Source: Cellvibrionaceae bacterium AOL6
Lineage (GTDB): Bacteria > Pseudomonadota > Gammaproteobacteria > Pseudomonadales > Cellvibrionaceae
Length of the DNA: 64,000 bases
Assembly: GCA_003265435.1 (NCBI GenBank)
Contig: NOXC01000015.1
Coordinates: forward strand, 1 to 64,000
Direction of reading: 5' to 3'
The notes under the pieces were generated by a model. That model did not search any database. It worked only from the letters and a program-made list of their open reading frames with translations, and had not been told where the DNA came from. Numbering within the stretch: the stretch's first letter is position 1; the number at the start of each line of letters is the position of its first letter. Positions 27,545 through 36,764 of the stretch are shown here, piece after piece. Both the position numbers and the translations under genes were made by a program.

Positions 27545-27608
27545 AGCTCATAAACTCCAGATAAATGAAATAGGATGGCAGAGCCATCAAATAATCAACG
27601 TTATACTT

Positions 27609-27636
27609 TTTATAGCGCAAAATTTATAAAGCGCAA
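27609..27636 (-). promoter_or_regulatory. Candidate mshA promoter inside the MSHA operon
   Basis: Reading leftward: TTGCGC (27636-27631), 16-bp spacer, TATAAA (27614-27609). The spacer contains a second copy of the same TTTGCGC-TATAAA motif, so the site is a tandem repeat of about 16 bp in an AT-rich gap. A separate mshA promoter is known in vibrios; assignment here is by pattern only. Confidence 0.5.
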
Positions 27637-27673
27637 ATTTTCTATTCCATTAGAGCCTGTCCGTGGCGAGCAC

Positions 27674-28189
27674 TCAGGAGGCCTGAACAACGATGCTTCC
27701 CGTTCTTACATCATAGTCAAAGTATCGGGATTCGTCGCTTCCCTCCACTAAAGTGTAGCGGCACACATAGGGCCGCACGATAGATGCCACAAACTGCGTT
27801 TCAAGCCGAGCGTTTTCCGGCTGAACGGAGGTGTTTTCCCGACGAAAGAACGCATCCCACAGCGCCTGACAGCCACTCTGAGTCGCTCTAAAACGGTCCT
27901 CAGATGGGATTTGAAGCGTAGACAGGGCCCAGCCGTCTCGACTGACAAAGATCACCACCTCGTTGTCCAGCGTCACCGCTGCGCTGTTCTGCACTTTGGA
28001 CAAGGCACGTACATGCTCCAGCGAGCGCCCGAACGCGGCCGCTTGAAATTGAACGACACGCTCGCGAGAACTGTCCATAGGGCGCAGAAACTTGCTGATT
28101 GCCACGGCCATCAGCAAACCGACGACCACAACCACGACCACCAGTTCAAAAAGGCTAAAGCCACGCACACCTTGCCGGGCTCTAGCCAC
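27674..28189 (-). CDS. mshB: MSHA minor pilin MshB-like
   Basis: 171 aa. Prepilin N-terminus (VRGFSLFELVVVVVVVGLLM, with Glu5), then a globular part with two Cys (SGCQALWDAF, RPYVCRYTLV). By order it is MshB, but the usual separate mshF gene between mshG and mshB is missing and the frame starts 8 bp inside mshG. MshF could be absent, fused or moved elsewhere. Confidence 0.75.
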   Translation of the reverse strand: MARARQGVRGFSLFELVVVVVVVGLLMAVAISKFLRPMDSSRERVVQFQAAAFGRSLEHVRALSKVQNSAAVTLDNEVVIFVSRDGWALSTLQIPSEDRFRATQSGCQALWDAFFRRENTSVQPENARLETQFVASIVRPYVCRYTLVEGSDESRYFDYDVRTGSIVVQAS

Positions 28190-29405
28190 TTTGCACCTCG
28201 TACAGATTCCACATTGGCAGAAAAATACCCAGCGCCAGAATCAATACAAAGGCCGCCATGCACACGATCAGAAGCGGCTCGATACGGTCTGTCAGGGTTT
28301 TCAGATCGTAGTCCACTTCACGCTCATAAAATTCAGCGACTTCGGTTAACAAGGCCTCAACCTGGCCGCTCTCCTCACCGACGGCGATCATCTGTAGCAC
28401 CAGAGGCGTAAACATGCTGGCGGCCAGATGCGTGCGCAGCAGACTGTCGCCACGCTCGATCCCCTGACGGATGCCGAGAATTTTTTGCTCCAGCCACGGG
28501 TTATCAATGGCCGCGGCACACAGCGCAAGCGACTGCGTGATCGGCACGCCCGCGCGCAACATCAAGCCGAAGGTTCGCGCATAGCGAGCCATTAACGCGC
28601 GCTCGATCAAATCCCCCACAATCGGTAGGCGCATTTTATAATAGCCCCAACGCAATGCGCCTTGCTCAGTGCGTAAATAGTGCCAGGCTGCGCCTATCAG
28701 AGCTCCCGTACACAAAAGGAGGTAGGGCCAGTAATTCACGAACAGATTGGAGAAGCCGATGAGAATTTTAGTCACTAGCGGCAACTCTGCATTGAAGTTG
28801 GCAAAGAGTCGGGCAAACTCCGGTATCACAAATATATTGACGATGACCAGTGCCGCCGCGAGCGCCAATATCACAAAGCTCGGGTACCTCAACGCAGACT
28901 TGACTCGCTTGCGAGTCTCGCTGTCACGTTCGATGTAAAACCCAATCTGCTTAAACACCTCATCTAACTGCCCACTGCTTTCTCCCACTGCAATCATATT
29001 CACGAACAGGGGATCAAAGGCTTTAGGATGGTTGCGCATCGCCAGCGACAAGCTTGAGCCCGCTTCTAACCGATCCGCCACATCGCTCAACACTTCCTGT
29101 AAATACGCGTGACGAACACTCGCCGCCAGACCACGGATGCCTCGCGTCAAAGGAATGCCGGCTTTGGTGATGGTGTACATCTGGCGGCAGAGCATGATCA
29201 GGTCGACTTCGCGTACCTTGTTCGCCCCCAGCCTATCATTTATCTGATGGAGAAACGAAGCGCCCGTTGAAATTTCGTCGATTTGAACCGGCGTAATTCC
29301 GCGTCCGATTAACTGGGCCGCCACGGCATCCTGGCTTGCCGCTTCGAGCTTTCCGCTAACGGGCTGGCCACGCTGAGCTCGCCCCTGATATTGGAAGCGC
29401 GCCAT
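28182..29405 (-). CDS. mshG: MSHA inner-membrane platform protein MshG
   Basis: 407 aa GspF/PilC family. The conserved features are the N-terminal cytoplasmic domain (AASQDAVAAQLIGRGITP), duplicated F domains with ERGDSLLRT- and GESSGQL/GEESGQVE-type motifs, and three membrane helices. It couples the MshE motor to pilin insertion. ATG overlaps the mshE stop (TAATG). Confidence 0.92.
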   Translation of the reverse strand: MARFQYQGRAQRGQPVSGKLEAASQDAVAAQLIGRGITPVQIDEISTGASFLHQINDRLGANKVREVDLIMLCRQMYTITKAGIPLTRGIRGLAASVRHAYLQEVLSDVADRLEAGSSLSLAMRNHPKAFDPLFVNMIAVGESSGQLDEVFKQIGFYIERDSETRKRVKSALRYPSFVILALAAALVIVNIFVIPEFARLFANFNAELPLVTKILIGFSNLFVNYWPYLLLCTGALIGAAWHYLRTEQGALRWGYYKMRLPIVGDLIERALMARYARTFGLMLRAGVPITQSLALCAAAIDNPWLEQKILGIRQGIERGDSLLRTHLAASMFTPLVLQMIAVGEESGQVEALLTEVAEFYEREVDYDLKTLTDRIEPLLIVCMAAFVLILALGIFLPMWNLYEVQSG

Positions 29406-31147
29406 TATTCGTACTCCGCGATATCGCTCAAGCTTTCATCCGCCAGCTCGGCCGAAACTCGCAATACTTCTTCGAGCGTGGTCTCCCCCTGCGTCGCCAG
29501 ATCCAGCGCCGCGGCTCCGAGTGGTCGATATCCGCCGTGTGCCTGGGCCGCCTGATTGAAATTTTTGACGCTGTTTTCACGCAGCGCATCGACCATACCG
29601 GAATTGATTTCAAGTAATTCGAACACACCGACGCGACCACGATAGCCGGTATTGAAACAATGAGGGCATCCAGCACCTTTGCGGAACGTTTCTGTACGAT
29701 GGTCGTGTCCGGGTTTGAGCGCACGATACACTAAAATTTCGTCGTCCGTCAGCGTGTGCGCTTCAGAGCAGCTTTCACATATTCGGCGGATCAAACGCTG
29801 TGCCACAACCGCTTTTAAACTCGCCGCGACGAGGTAGGGGTCTACCCCCATATCCACAAGTCTTAGAGCGGATGTCACAGCATCGTTGGTGTGCAGGGTG
29901 GACAAGACAAGGTGACCTGTCATCGCCGCACGGAGCGCAATTTCAGCCGATTCCGCGTCACGAATTTCACCGACAAGCAAGATATCGGGGTCCTGTCGCA
30001 GGCTTGCTCTCAAGACTTTTCCGAAATCCAAGCCGATGCGCTCGTGAATCTGAACCTGGCTGATTCTGGGCAAGCGATATTCCACCGGATCTTCAACCGT
30101 GATGATTTTTTTCTCCGGCGTATTCAGCTCGGACAGAGCCCCATATAGCGTCGTGGTTTTGCCGCTACCGGTCGGGCCGGTGACGAGCACAAGTCCGTAA
30201 GGCCGACGAATCACCTTGCGAAAACGCTCAATGTAATTCGCAGGCATGCCCACATGGGTCAATGGTCGAACGCCTTCCGTGTGGTCTAAAATCCGCATGA
30301 CCACAGATTCACCAAACTGTACCGGCACGGTCGATACACGGACGTCGATATTTTTACGGCCCAGACGTAAGTTAAATCGGCCATCCTGAGGCAGGCGTTT
30401 CTCGGAAATATCGAGGTTCGACATTAATTTCAAACGCACCACCACAGCCGCGGCAATGCGCTTTTCATTCATGACCTGCTCGACCAGCACGCCGTCGATA
30501 CGCAATCGAATTCGCAGCACTTCTTCGTCTGGTTCGATGTGAATATCTGAGGCCTTCGTACTCAAAGCCTCTTCAAAAATTTTCTGCAGCAGTTTTACGA
30601 CCGGCGCGTCACTGTCTGTTGCGTCGGTAACAATATCGCTGAGGTCGACTGAATCCGCCGTGAGTTCTTCGTCGAGCTGCTCTGCCAAATTGGCAATTTC
30701 GCCCGCGCGGCTGTACGCAATATCGAGAATATCGAGCAGTTCAGATTCTCGAACCACAGCGGTGCGGACCGTTTTCTGCAATGCGCCCTGAATTTCATCC
30801 AATCCGAAAATATCGGTCGGATCGGCCATGCCGAGCAAGACACCCTCCGCATCTTCTGACAGCAGCATGACACGATGGCGACGCGCAAGACTTTCGGGCA
30901 GCGTTTGAACAAGCGCGCGATCAAAGCGGAAGTGCTTGAGCTCAATAAAAGGAATACCCAACTGTTTGGATAAGAGATCCAACAGCGTATTTTCTTCGAC
31001 ATAGCCCAGCGCAATGAGCTGACGGCCTAACTTCAACCCGGTTTTTTTCTGCTCAGCGAGCGCGTTTTCTAGCTGGCTCTGACTAATGTACTGCTGCGCA
31101 ACGAGCAAGTCGCCCAGACGAATTCGTTTTCCAGAAGGCGCTACCAC
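29405..31147 (-). CDS. mshE: MSHA extension ATPase MshE with c-di-GMP-binding MshEN domain
   Basis: 580 aa GspE/PilB-type motor. The N-terminal MshEN domain has motif 1 RLGDLLVAQQYISQSQLENA and motif 2 KLGRQLIALGYVEENTLLDL; in motif 1 the conserved Gly (residue 19) is Gln. Walker A GPTGSGKTT, Walker B ILLVGEIRD, the Asp/His boxes and the tetracysteine zinc pairs (CESC, CPHC) are intact. In Vibrio cholerae MshE this domain binds c-di-GMP to trigger pilus extension. GTG 31147 is the start because it overlaps the mshN stop (GTGGTAG) and gives a family-length protein; the frame is open to 31318 only as antisense-like extension in mshN. Confidence 0.93.
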   Translation of the reverse strand: MVAPSGKRIRLGDLLVAQQYISQSQLENALAEQKKTGLKLGRQLIALGYVEENTLLDLLSKQLGIPFIELKHFRFDRALVQTLPESLARRHRVMLLSEDAEGVLLGMADPTDIFGLDEIQGALQKTVRTAVVRESELLDILDIAYSRAGEIANLAEQLDEELTADSVDLSDIVTDATDSDAPVVKLLQKIFEEALSTKASDIHIEPDEEVLRIRLRIDGVLVEQVMNEKRIAAAVVVRLKLMSNLDISEKRLPQDGRFNLRLGRKNIDVRVSTVPVQFGESVVMRILDHTEGVRPLTHVGMPANYIERFRKVIRRPYGLVLVTGPTGSGKTTTLYGALSELNTPEKKIITVEDPVEYRLPRISQVQIHERIGLDFGKVLRASLRQDPDILLVGEIRDAESAEIALRAAMTGHLVLSTLHTNDAVTSALRLVDMGVDPYLVAASLKAVVAQRLIRRICESCSEAHTLTDDEILVYRALKPGHDHRTETFRKGAGCPHCFNTGYRGRVGVFELLEINSGMVDALRENSVKNFNQAAQAHGGYRPLGAAALDLATQGETTLEEVLRVSAELADESLSDIAEYE

Positions 31148-32511
31148 TGTGCTGTCTCCACATCTGCCTGAACACTGGGCCCCAACTGAGCGAGGCGTTG
31201 ACGGATAAAAGTGGCTACGGAGCTGTTCCAATCTCCGAGCTGTGAGGCGCGACGATAGGCGCTCAACGCAACCGTCGCATCGGCCAGTTTGTCCGCAGAC
31301 ACGGCCAGCCCCAGCCACGCTGAGGCATTTTTCTCATCGCGACTCAGCAGCGTTTTATATTCAGCCGCCGCGTCAGCATAGCGACCTGTTTGCTGCAAAA
31401 GACCTGCATACATCGTGCGCGCAGCGACGTCCAATTCTGGCTCGCTATTTAAATACTGAAGTGCCGCCACATCACCTGCCGTGACCTGCAGAAGACGCGC
31501 TCGATAGAATGGCAAGTGCTCGCCTTGCGCTTCGCGCGCACGCAACAACTGCATCGCTTGCGTGAATTTCGATTGCGCGAGATAGGCGTCCATCAGCGCA
31601 TCGTTCAATGTATTGGTGCGCGCTGTCGAACCGGCCAAGGCGCCCTCAATGGTGGCCCACTGCGCCTGGCGTCGCCACTCGGCAACTTGAAGTTCAAGCT
31701 GTCGTAATTGTTGTGCCGCCGAGGCTTGAATTAGCACATCCCCCGCCTCGACGTCCTGAGGCGCAGAGACCACAGGCGCTTTTTCACTCTGACTTTGTCG
31801 TGCCGCCGCGGCTTTTTCTTCATCTAGGAGCGCGCGCTGACGCTGCGCATAGCGCTGTATTTCAGTCTCAGAAAGTAGCAGTGGTGCGCGAGCAAGCAAG
31901 GTGTCGAGTCGTGCGGCATTGCGTTTTGTAAGCGCCTGGTCCATTAAGTCACGGTACTTCCTTTGCAGCGAGGCAAGCCCTTCCTGGGCCTCGCCATGCT
32001 CGGGAGACACCGCAAGCACACGCTGATAATAAGTGAGCGCACTCTCGCCTTCTGGCAGCGTGTAGCGTTCGGCGTCCATGGCCATCGCCGCACGCTCAAG
32101 CCAGGCCTGAATGTCTCGCTGTGACGAATCGATTGACGGCCGAGCTTCCATTTCTTCAAGTACGTTCGCACTGACGGGCGCTGCGGGAGCGCCGACATTT
32201 TGAGGCCCTTGGACCGCTGTCGATAACGGCGGCGAAGCGGCTTCGTCAGGTTCCGCTATCGAGGAGAGTGGCGATGCCGCCAATGGCACGACAACGGACT
32301 CGGCCTGCGCCGTATTGACATGAGCGCTTTGCCGCTCGGCATAGCGCAGGCCACCTAAAAACAACAGCGCGCCCCCTAAAAGGATCAACACGATACGCAC
32401 GCTGTTTGGCAAACCGGGCCTCGGGACAGATTTATTCAACTTCGGTGCCGGCGTACTCGGCGACACCTGTCTCGCATCGAGATCCCGTAACGCATCGTTA
32501 ATCAGACTCAT
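31141..32511 (-). CDS. mshN: MSHA biogenesis TPR protein MshN
   Basis: 456 aa. Cytoplasmic N-terminus MSLINDALRDLDARQ, one membrane helix (about 33-52), a Pro/Ser-rich periplasmic linker and C-terminal TPR repeats (for example AGLLQQTGRYADAAAEYKTL). The N-terminus resembles GspB, matching the relation of mshM/mshN to gspA/gspB. Overlaps mshM by 4 bp and mshE by 7 bp. Confidence 0.9.
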   Translation of the reverse strand: MSLINDALRDLDARQVSPSTPAPKLNKSVPRPGLPNSVRIVLILLGGALLFLGGLRYAERQSAHVNTAQAESVVVPLAASPLSSIAEPDEAASPPLSTAVQGPQNVGAPAAPVSANVLEEMEARPSIDSSQRDIQAWLERAAMAMDAERYTLPEGESALTYYQRVLAVSPEHGEAQEGLASLQRKYRDLMDQALTKRNAARLDTLLARAPLLLSETEIQRYAQRQRALLDEEKAAAARQSQSEKAPVVSAPQDVEAGDVLIQASAAQQLRQLELQVAEWRRQAQWATIEGALAGSTARTNTLNDALMDAYLAQSKFTQAMQLLRAREAQGEHLPFYRARLLQVTAGDVAALQYLNSEPELDVAARTMYAGLLQQTGRYADAAAEYKTLLSRDEKNASAWLGLAVSADKLADATVALSAYRRASQLGDWNSSVATFIRQRLAQLGPSVQADVETAQW

Positions 32512-33389
32512 CCGAGCGCCTCCCGTCGCGGGGAAAACGCACCGGCTCCCGCGATAGTGGCAAATAAATAAGGGAGTCGCTTGGCTTCTGGAGTGTCGCT
32601 AACGGCACGGGCGACATGCCACAGACGAAGCCGCTGATCACCTCGACCGTAGGCGCAGATGAGGGCTTTGTGACAGAGGATATTAATGAGCCTGGGGATT
32701 CCACCAGAGGCCCGATACACAAGCGCTTTCGCCGACGGACCAAAATACAAGGGTTCCCCACGGCTGGAGGCACTCAGGCGATGGTCAATGTATTCCGAAG
32801 TCGCGCGCCGGGACAAGGGTTTCAGATACTCGCTGAAAACAATTCGTTGCTTGAGTTGACGCAGATCCGGACGCGACAGTAGCGTATCCAATTCAGGTTG
32901 CCCCAACAGGACAATCTGCAGCAGCTTACGCTTTTCCGTTTCGAGATTGGTCAATAGGCGCAGGCACTCCACTGTATCCCGTGGCATCGCCTGCGCTTCA
33001 TCGATGATCAGCACGACCTGACGCCCCTGCCTGCATAGCTGAACCAAACGCCGGTAGAGGGCGGACATCAACTCGTGGGATGCCATGTCTTTATCAAATT
33101 GCGCCCCGACTTCTTGAGCGACAAAAAATTTGAGTTCATCCGGGCTCAGAAAGGGATTCGGGATGTAGGCGGTCACATAGCCTTGCTGTAAGCGCGCGAG
33201 AAGAATGCGACTGAGCATGGTCTTGCCCGTGCCCACTTCACCCACAATTTTGATAAATCCTTCGCAGTGCTTTAACGCCACCAAAATCGTGTTCAACGCT
33301 TCCCGATGGCTGTTCTGATTGAGAAACAGCGCCGTATCAGGCGTCAGCGAAAACGGCAGCTCAGCAAACCCAAAGTGCTGTTCATACAT
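32508..33389 (-). CDS. mshM: MSHA biogenesis ATPase MshM
   Basis: 293 aa AAA+ protein of the ExeA family without the membrane and peptidoglycan-binding parts. Start MYEQHFGFAELPFSLTPDT; Walker A GEVGTGKTML; Walker B VVLIIDEAQAM; LRQLKQRIVFSEYL. Paralogue of GspA at 19 kb. Required for MSHA assembly in known systems; exact role unresolved. Confidence 0.92.
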   Translation of the reverse strand: MYEQHFGFAELPFSLTPDTALFLNQNSHREALNTILVALKHCEGFIKIVGEVGTGKTMLSRILLARLQQGYVTAYIPNPFLSPDELKFFVAQEVGAQFDKDMASHELMSALYRRLVQLCRQGRQVVLIIDEAQAMPRDTVECLRLLTNLETEKRKLLQIVLLGQPELDTLLSRPDLRQLKQRIVFSEYLKPLSRRATSEYIDHRLSASSRGEPLYFGPSAKALVYRASGGIPRLINILCHKALICAYGRGDQRLRLWHVARAVSDTPEAKRLPYLFATIAGAGAFSPRREALG

Positions 33390-33406
33390 GGCGGCGGGCC
33401 ACCCTG

Positions 33407-35101
33407 TTACTCTCTACCCATGGTGTCGAAGGGGCGCTGGCCCGATTCGACCTGTTCAGCCCACACATCGTCATTTTCGACCACGACGGGACGCATCAAT
33501 ATCACCAGCTCAGTTTTTTTCAGGGCCTTTTCGGTGTGCTTGAAGAATACATTGACGACGGGAATATCTCCGAGAAAGCCGCGCTTGGTGACCACATCGA
33601 CACTGGTCTCCTGCATCAGCCCACCCAACACAACAACTTGGCCGGTACTGGCTTTGACAATGGAGTCGGATTCCCGAACATCACGCAAGGCGAGCGGCAA
33701 TGAAAAATTTTCGCTGCCCAGCTGAATCTCTTTCTGCTGATCTTTTACGTCGGTCACGATGGGGTGCACATGTAAAATGACTTCCCCATCTTCGCCAATT
33801 TGAGGCGTGACATCGAGCGAAATCCCACTGAAAAAAGGACTCAATTCTATGGTAGGCACATTCGTCACCGTTGCAGCGCTCGCGGTTGTGCTATTGCTGA
33901 GGCCGGTAACGAAATATTCGTCTGAGCCGACACGAATCACCGCTTTCTGGTTATTGACGGTCGAGATGCGTGGACTCGATAGCACCTGAACATCACCCTG
34001 ACGATCGAGCAGGTCAATCAGTTTCGTAATGTCAGTCACTTCTATCGCGGAGCTGAAGAGGTTGTCGGTGACGCCATCCCCACCGAGCAACACATCCTGA
34101 ATTCGCCCCTGACCTGAAATCGTCGTTTCTAAAAGCAGTTCGCCACTGATCGCGGCCCAGTTAATGCCTGTTTCGTAACGGTCGTTTAACTGTACTTCAA
34201 GAATTTTTGTTTCCAGAATAACCTGTCGTTGCACGCTCAGTTCGGACTTTTCAAGAAAGTCCCTGACGGTACTCAACTCCACCGGTAAAGCACGCACCAC
34301 GACCATACCCGCTTGTGCATTCACCATAACAAAACGCCCGTCACTTTCTCCGCCGATGATGCCTGACAGGGTCGTGCGCAAACGCGACCAGAAATCGGTT
34401 GCGTTCAGCGTCTGTACGCGTGTTCCTGGTGTTAAATCCTCCTGATTCTGCGCATCGCCGCCGAGATCCAGGTAATTTAAAAGGTTGGCGGAATCACTGC
34501 CCTGACTACTCTGATTACTGTTGCCACCAGAGTTATTGCCGCTGCCGCTGCTGGACGTCGCCTGCCCTATAAACACGCTCGTATCGGTCACGCCAACGCG
34601 CTGCACATCCAGATAGTCAATTGGGAAAACCTGAGTACGCAATTTTCTGGGGTAAATCGTGTAGATGCCGCTGCGCTTCTGATATTCGTAGCCGTACACA
34701 TCTCGCACGACGTCGAGCACCTCATCCACCGTCACATTGCGTAAATTCAAACTGATATTGCCTTCGATATCCGGGTGTGCCACAACGTTCACCCCCGCCT
34801 GAGACACCAAGCTCACGAAAAAGGCGCGCGCAGGAACGTCATTTACCGATACATCAAAACGCAACGGTTCAATTATTTCAGGGCCGCGCACCTCACTCGC
34901 GGCGTCCAACAATGCCGCATTTACATCTTCAGGCACTTCAACCACTTCGGGCTTTTGGCTCGCTTTATCGTCGACAAATTCGGAATATTCTTTTTGCGCA
35001 GTCGTCGTTCCAATCGGTTCGTTAGCACACGCGTTGAGCAGCGCAACGAGTATGAAAACAAAGCTGAGTATGCCGATGGCGTGTTTGAGTATTTTCGTCA
35101 T
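33407..35101 (-). CDS. mshL: MSHA secretin MshL
   Basis: 564 aa outer-membrane pore for the pilus. Lipoprotein signal peptide with lipobox LLNAC (Cys near residue 25), STN/secretin N-domains (about 70-300, including VSQAGVNVVAHPDIEGNISL), an Asn/Ser/Gly-rich insert (SSGSGNNSGGNSNQSSQGS), and the C-terminal secretin domain (VQVLSSPRISTVNNQKAVIR; VPTIELSPFFSGISLDVTPQ; GQVVVLGGLMQE). Ends 17 bp before mshM. Confidence 0.94.
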   Translation of the reverse strand: MTKILKHAIGILSFVFILVALLNACANEPIGTTTAQKEYSEFVDDKASQKPEVVEVPEDVNAALLDAASEVRGPEIIEPLRFDVSVNDVPARAFFVSLVSQAGVNVVAHPDIEGNISLNLRNVTVDEVLDVVRDVYGYEYQKRSGIYTIYPRKLRTQVFPIDYLDVQRVGVTDTSVFIGQATSSSGSGNNSGGNSNQSSQGSDSANLLNYLDLGGDAQNQEDLTPGTRVQTLNATDFWSRLRTTLSGIIGGESDGRFVMVNAQAGMVVVRALPVELSTVRDFLEKSELSVQRQVILETKILEVQLNDRYETGINWAAISGELLLETTISGQGRIQDVLLGGDGVTDNLFSSAIEVTDITKLIDLLDRQGDVQVLSSPRISTVNNQKAVIRVGSDEYFVTGLSNSTTASAATVTNVPTIELSPFFSGISLDVTPQIGEDGEVILHVHPIVTDVKDQQKEIQLGSENFSLPLALRDVRESDSIVKASTGQVVVLGGLMQETSVDVVTKRGFLGDIPVVNVFFKHTEKALKKTELVILMRPVVVENDDVWAEQVESGQRPFDTMGRE

Positions 35102-35120
35102 TTTTTGCTCTTTGTGACGG

Positions 35121-35453
35121 TCAATAAGCCGATACAGGTTGAGTAACTTTTTGGTGTAAATTTAAGGTCATGCGCTCACTCCCTGATGCCATCACGACAC
35201 TGTCATCGCGCACCAGCGCCAAACGCCAACCTTCAAGGCTTTCCCCTTTTTGCAGAGTACTGCCGTTAATAATCGCGACTTTACGTGTCCCTTGTACAAA
35301 AACCGCTTGCAGTGCAAAGTGCGGTCGCTTGGCACCTTGAGCGCGATAATCGAGAGGTTGCGTTGGGTCCCGCAGGGCCGGCGCCTCTTCCGCCAGGGCA
35401 GACACCCAGGAAAACGTCGACAACAGGAAAATAAGGAAGAAGCGCTTAATCAC
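35121..35453 (-). CDS. mshK: MSHA biogenesis protein MshK
   Basis: 110 aa. Signal peptide (IKRFFLIFLLSTFSWVSALA) then RDPTQPLDYRAQG, the conserved MshK/PilP-like opening, and a small beta domain (VAIINGSTLQKGESLEGWRL). GTG 35453 is chosen because it overlaps the mshJ stop (GTGATTAA) and places the signal peptide at the start; the frame is open to 35489. Confidence 0.87.
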   Translation of the reverse strand: MIKRFFLIFLLSTFSWVSALAEEAPALRDPTQPLDYRAQGAKRPHFALQAVFVQGTRKVAIINGSTLQKGESLEGWRLALVRDDSVVMASGSERMTLNLHQKVTQPVSAY

Positions 35454-36150
35454 GGATAAAACCCCGCTCCGTCGATAAGGTGTAGGCATTCAAATGCACT
35501 TCCGCTTCCGGGTAGCGCGTAACGTCATATTCCAGTGAGGACCAATAAAAACTCCAGCCGGAGCGTTCCAGTGCCGCCAAATATTCCAATAAATCGAAGT
35601 AGCGCCCGCTGACAGCAAAATGCACTTCATGTTTAAAAATGCCGACTCGCTGGGTACGGTCAGCCGGAATCACCTCCGGTGCCAGCTCTGGGTCACCTTG
35701 CGCCTGAGCCGAAGGTTGTTCCAGTTCCAAATGCTTGGGTGCATGCGCTTGCATGCCAAGCAGCGTCAGGGCGCGTCGCTGATGAACCACATCTCGCAAC
35801 ACATCCGGTAAACGCTGAGCGGGAATGAGCCCTACGGCGAGCTCAGCGAGTACACGATCCAGTTCGGCAAGACGCTTTTCCAGCTCAACAATTTCCCGCT
35901 GCTTTCGCGTATTTGGATTGCTCGCCAAGGCCTGCGCCAGCACTTTTTCTTCAAGCGTCAATTGAGACAGCGTTCGACTCGCCACATCGTAGCGTGTTTG
36001 CAGGGCCTGCTCTCTCGCGCTGAGACTGCGATACACCAGCAGATCCCAGACAACATAAACGAGGGCCAATGCCATCAGCGCAATCACCACTCGCTCCCGC
36101 AAAGGCCGCGCATTAAACGCATCACGAAAACGCTCCCAGGTAGCCTTCAC
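35446..36150 (-). CDS. mshJ: MSHA biogenesis protein MshJ (PilO-like)
   Basis: 234 aa bitopic inner-membrane protein: cytoplasmic start MKATWERFRDAFNARPLRER, membrane helix (about 21-38), long coiled coil, and a C-terminal PilO-type ferredoxin-like domain (HEVHFAVSGRYFDLLEYLAA). Part of the alignment complex with MshI, MshI2 and MshK. Overlaps mshI2 by 4 bp. Confidence 0.9.
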   Translation of the reverse strand: MKATWERFRDAFNARPLRERVVIALMALALVYVVWDLLVYRSLSAREQALQTRYDVASRTLSQLTLEEKVLAQALASNPNTRKQREIVELEKRLAELDRVLAELAVGLIPAQRLPDVLRDVVHQRRALTLLGMQAHAPKHLELEQPSAQAQGDPELAPEVIPADRTQRVGIFKHEVHFAVSGRYFDLLEYLAALERSGWSFYWSSLEYDVTRYPEAEVHLNAYTLSTERGFIRD

Positions 36151-36764
36151 TGGGTCTCCTCCTTTTTCTCAGCGAATACCGACTCGAATCCCAGAGCGAA
36201 GCGATACACACCTCGTCTCGAAGCCGACTCCGACAGGCTCACTTCACCAAAGCGGGTGTCCGCGAATTCAGGTTCAGCTTGCAGCGCGGCGATCCACTCG
36301 GCAAGGCGCTCTGGTGCGGTGGTTTCCCCTTCAACCTCCATCAACGCGGCACCTTTAGAAATATGAAACCGCGTCAATCGAAGATCTTCGGGCGTTTTTG
36401 TAGCCAGTGTCATTAACAGCCCAGAGTAGCCTTCGCGGTTCCCCAAGCTTTGACCTTCGATCAATTCATTCACTCGCACTCGCGCGCGAATCTGCTCGCG
36501 AAACTGTGTGATTCGAGCGTCCAGGGCCAATTCGCTGCCCGCAGGCTTGCGGGACTGGAGCTCGCGCACCCGCGTTTCCGCTTGCACGACCTGTTGTTCA
36601 AGCGCGGCAATATCGACCTCCGTTTTGCTCAGCGACCACTGATGCAGCAGCGTGGCGACAAGCAATACCAACACAAACCCCAAAATCAGACTGACTGACG
36701 CCCATGCCGTGACCCACTCCTGGCGAGGCCGCAACTCAGGCAGGTAGAGATTGACGTTCTGCAT
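36147..36764 (-). CDS. MSHA biogenesis protein MshI2 (PilN-like)
   Basis: 205 aa. Start MQNVNLYLPELRPRQEW is the PilN/MshI2 cytoplasmic motif that contacts the PilM-like partner; a membrane helix (about 26-48), coiled coil and C-terminal domain follow. ATG 36764 overlaps the mshI stop (ATGA). The longer frame to 36809 lies entirely inside mshI. Confidence 0.88.
   Translation of the reverse strand: MQNVNLYLPELRPRQEWVTAWASVSLILGFVLVLLVATLLHQWSLSKTEVDIAALEQQVVQAETRVRELQSRKPAGSELALDARITQFREQIRARVRVNELIEGQSLGNREGYSGLLMTLATKTPEDLRLTRFHISKGAALMEVEGETTAPERLAEWIAALQAEPEFADTRFGEVSLSESASRRGVYRFALGFESVFAEKKEETQ

Noticed and set aside
31148-31318. Longer N-terminus for mshE
   Set aside because: It lies wholly within mshN and gives Arg/Cys-rich sequence unlike the family; the GTG overlapping the mshN stop gives normal length.
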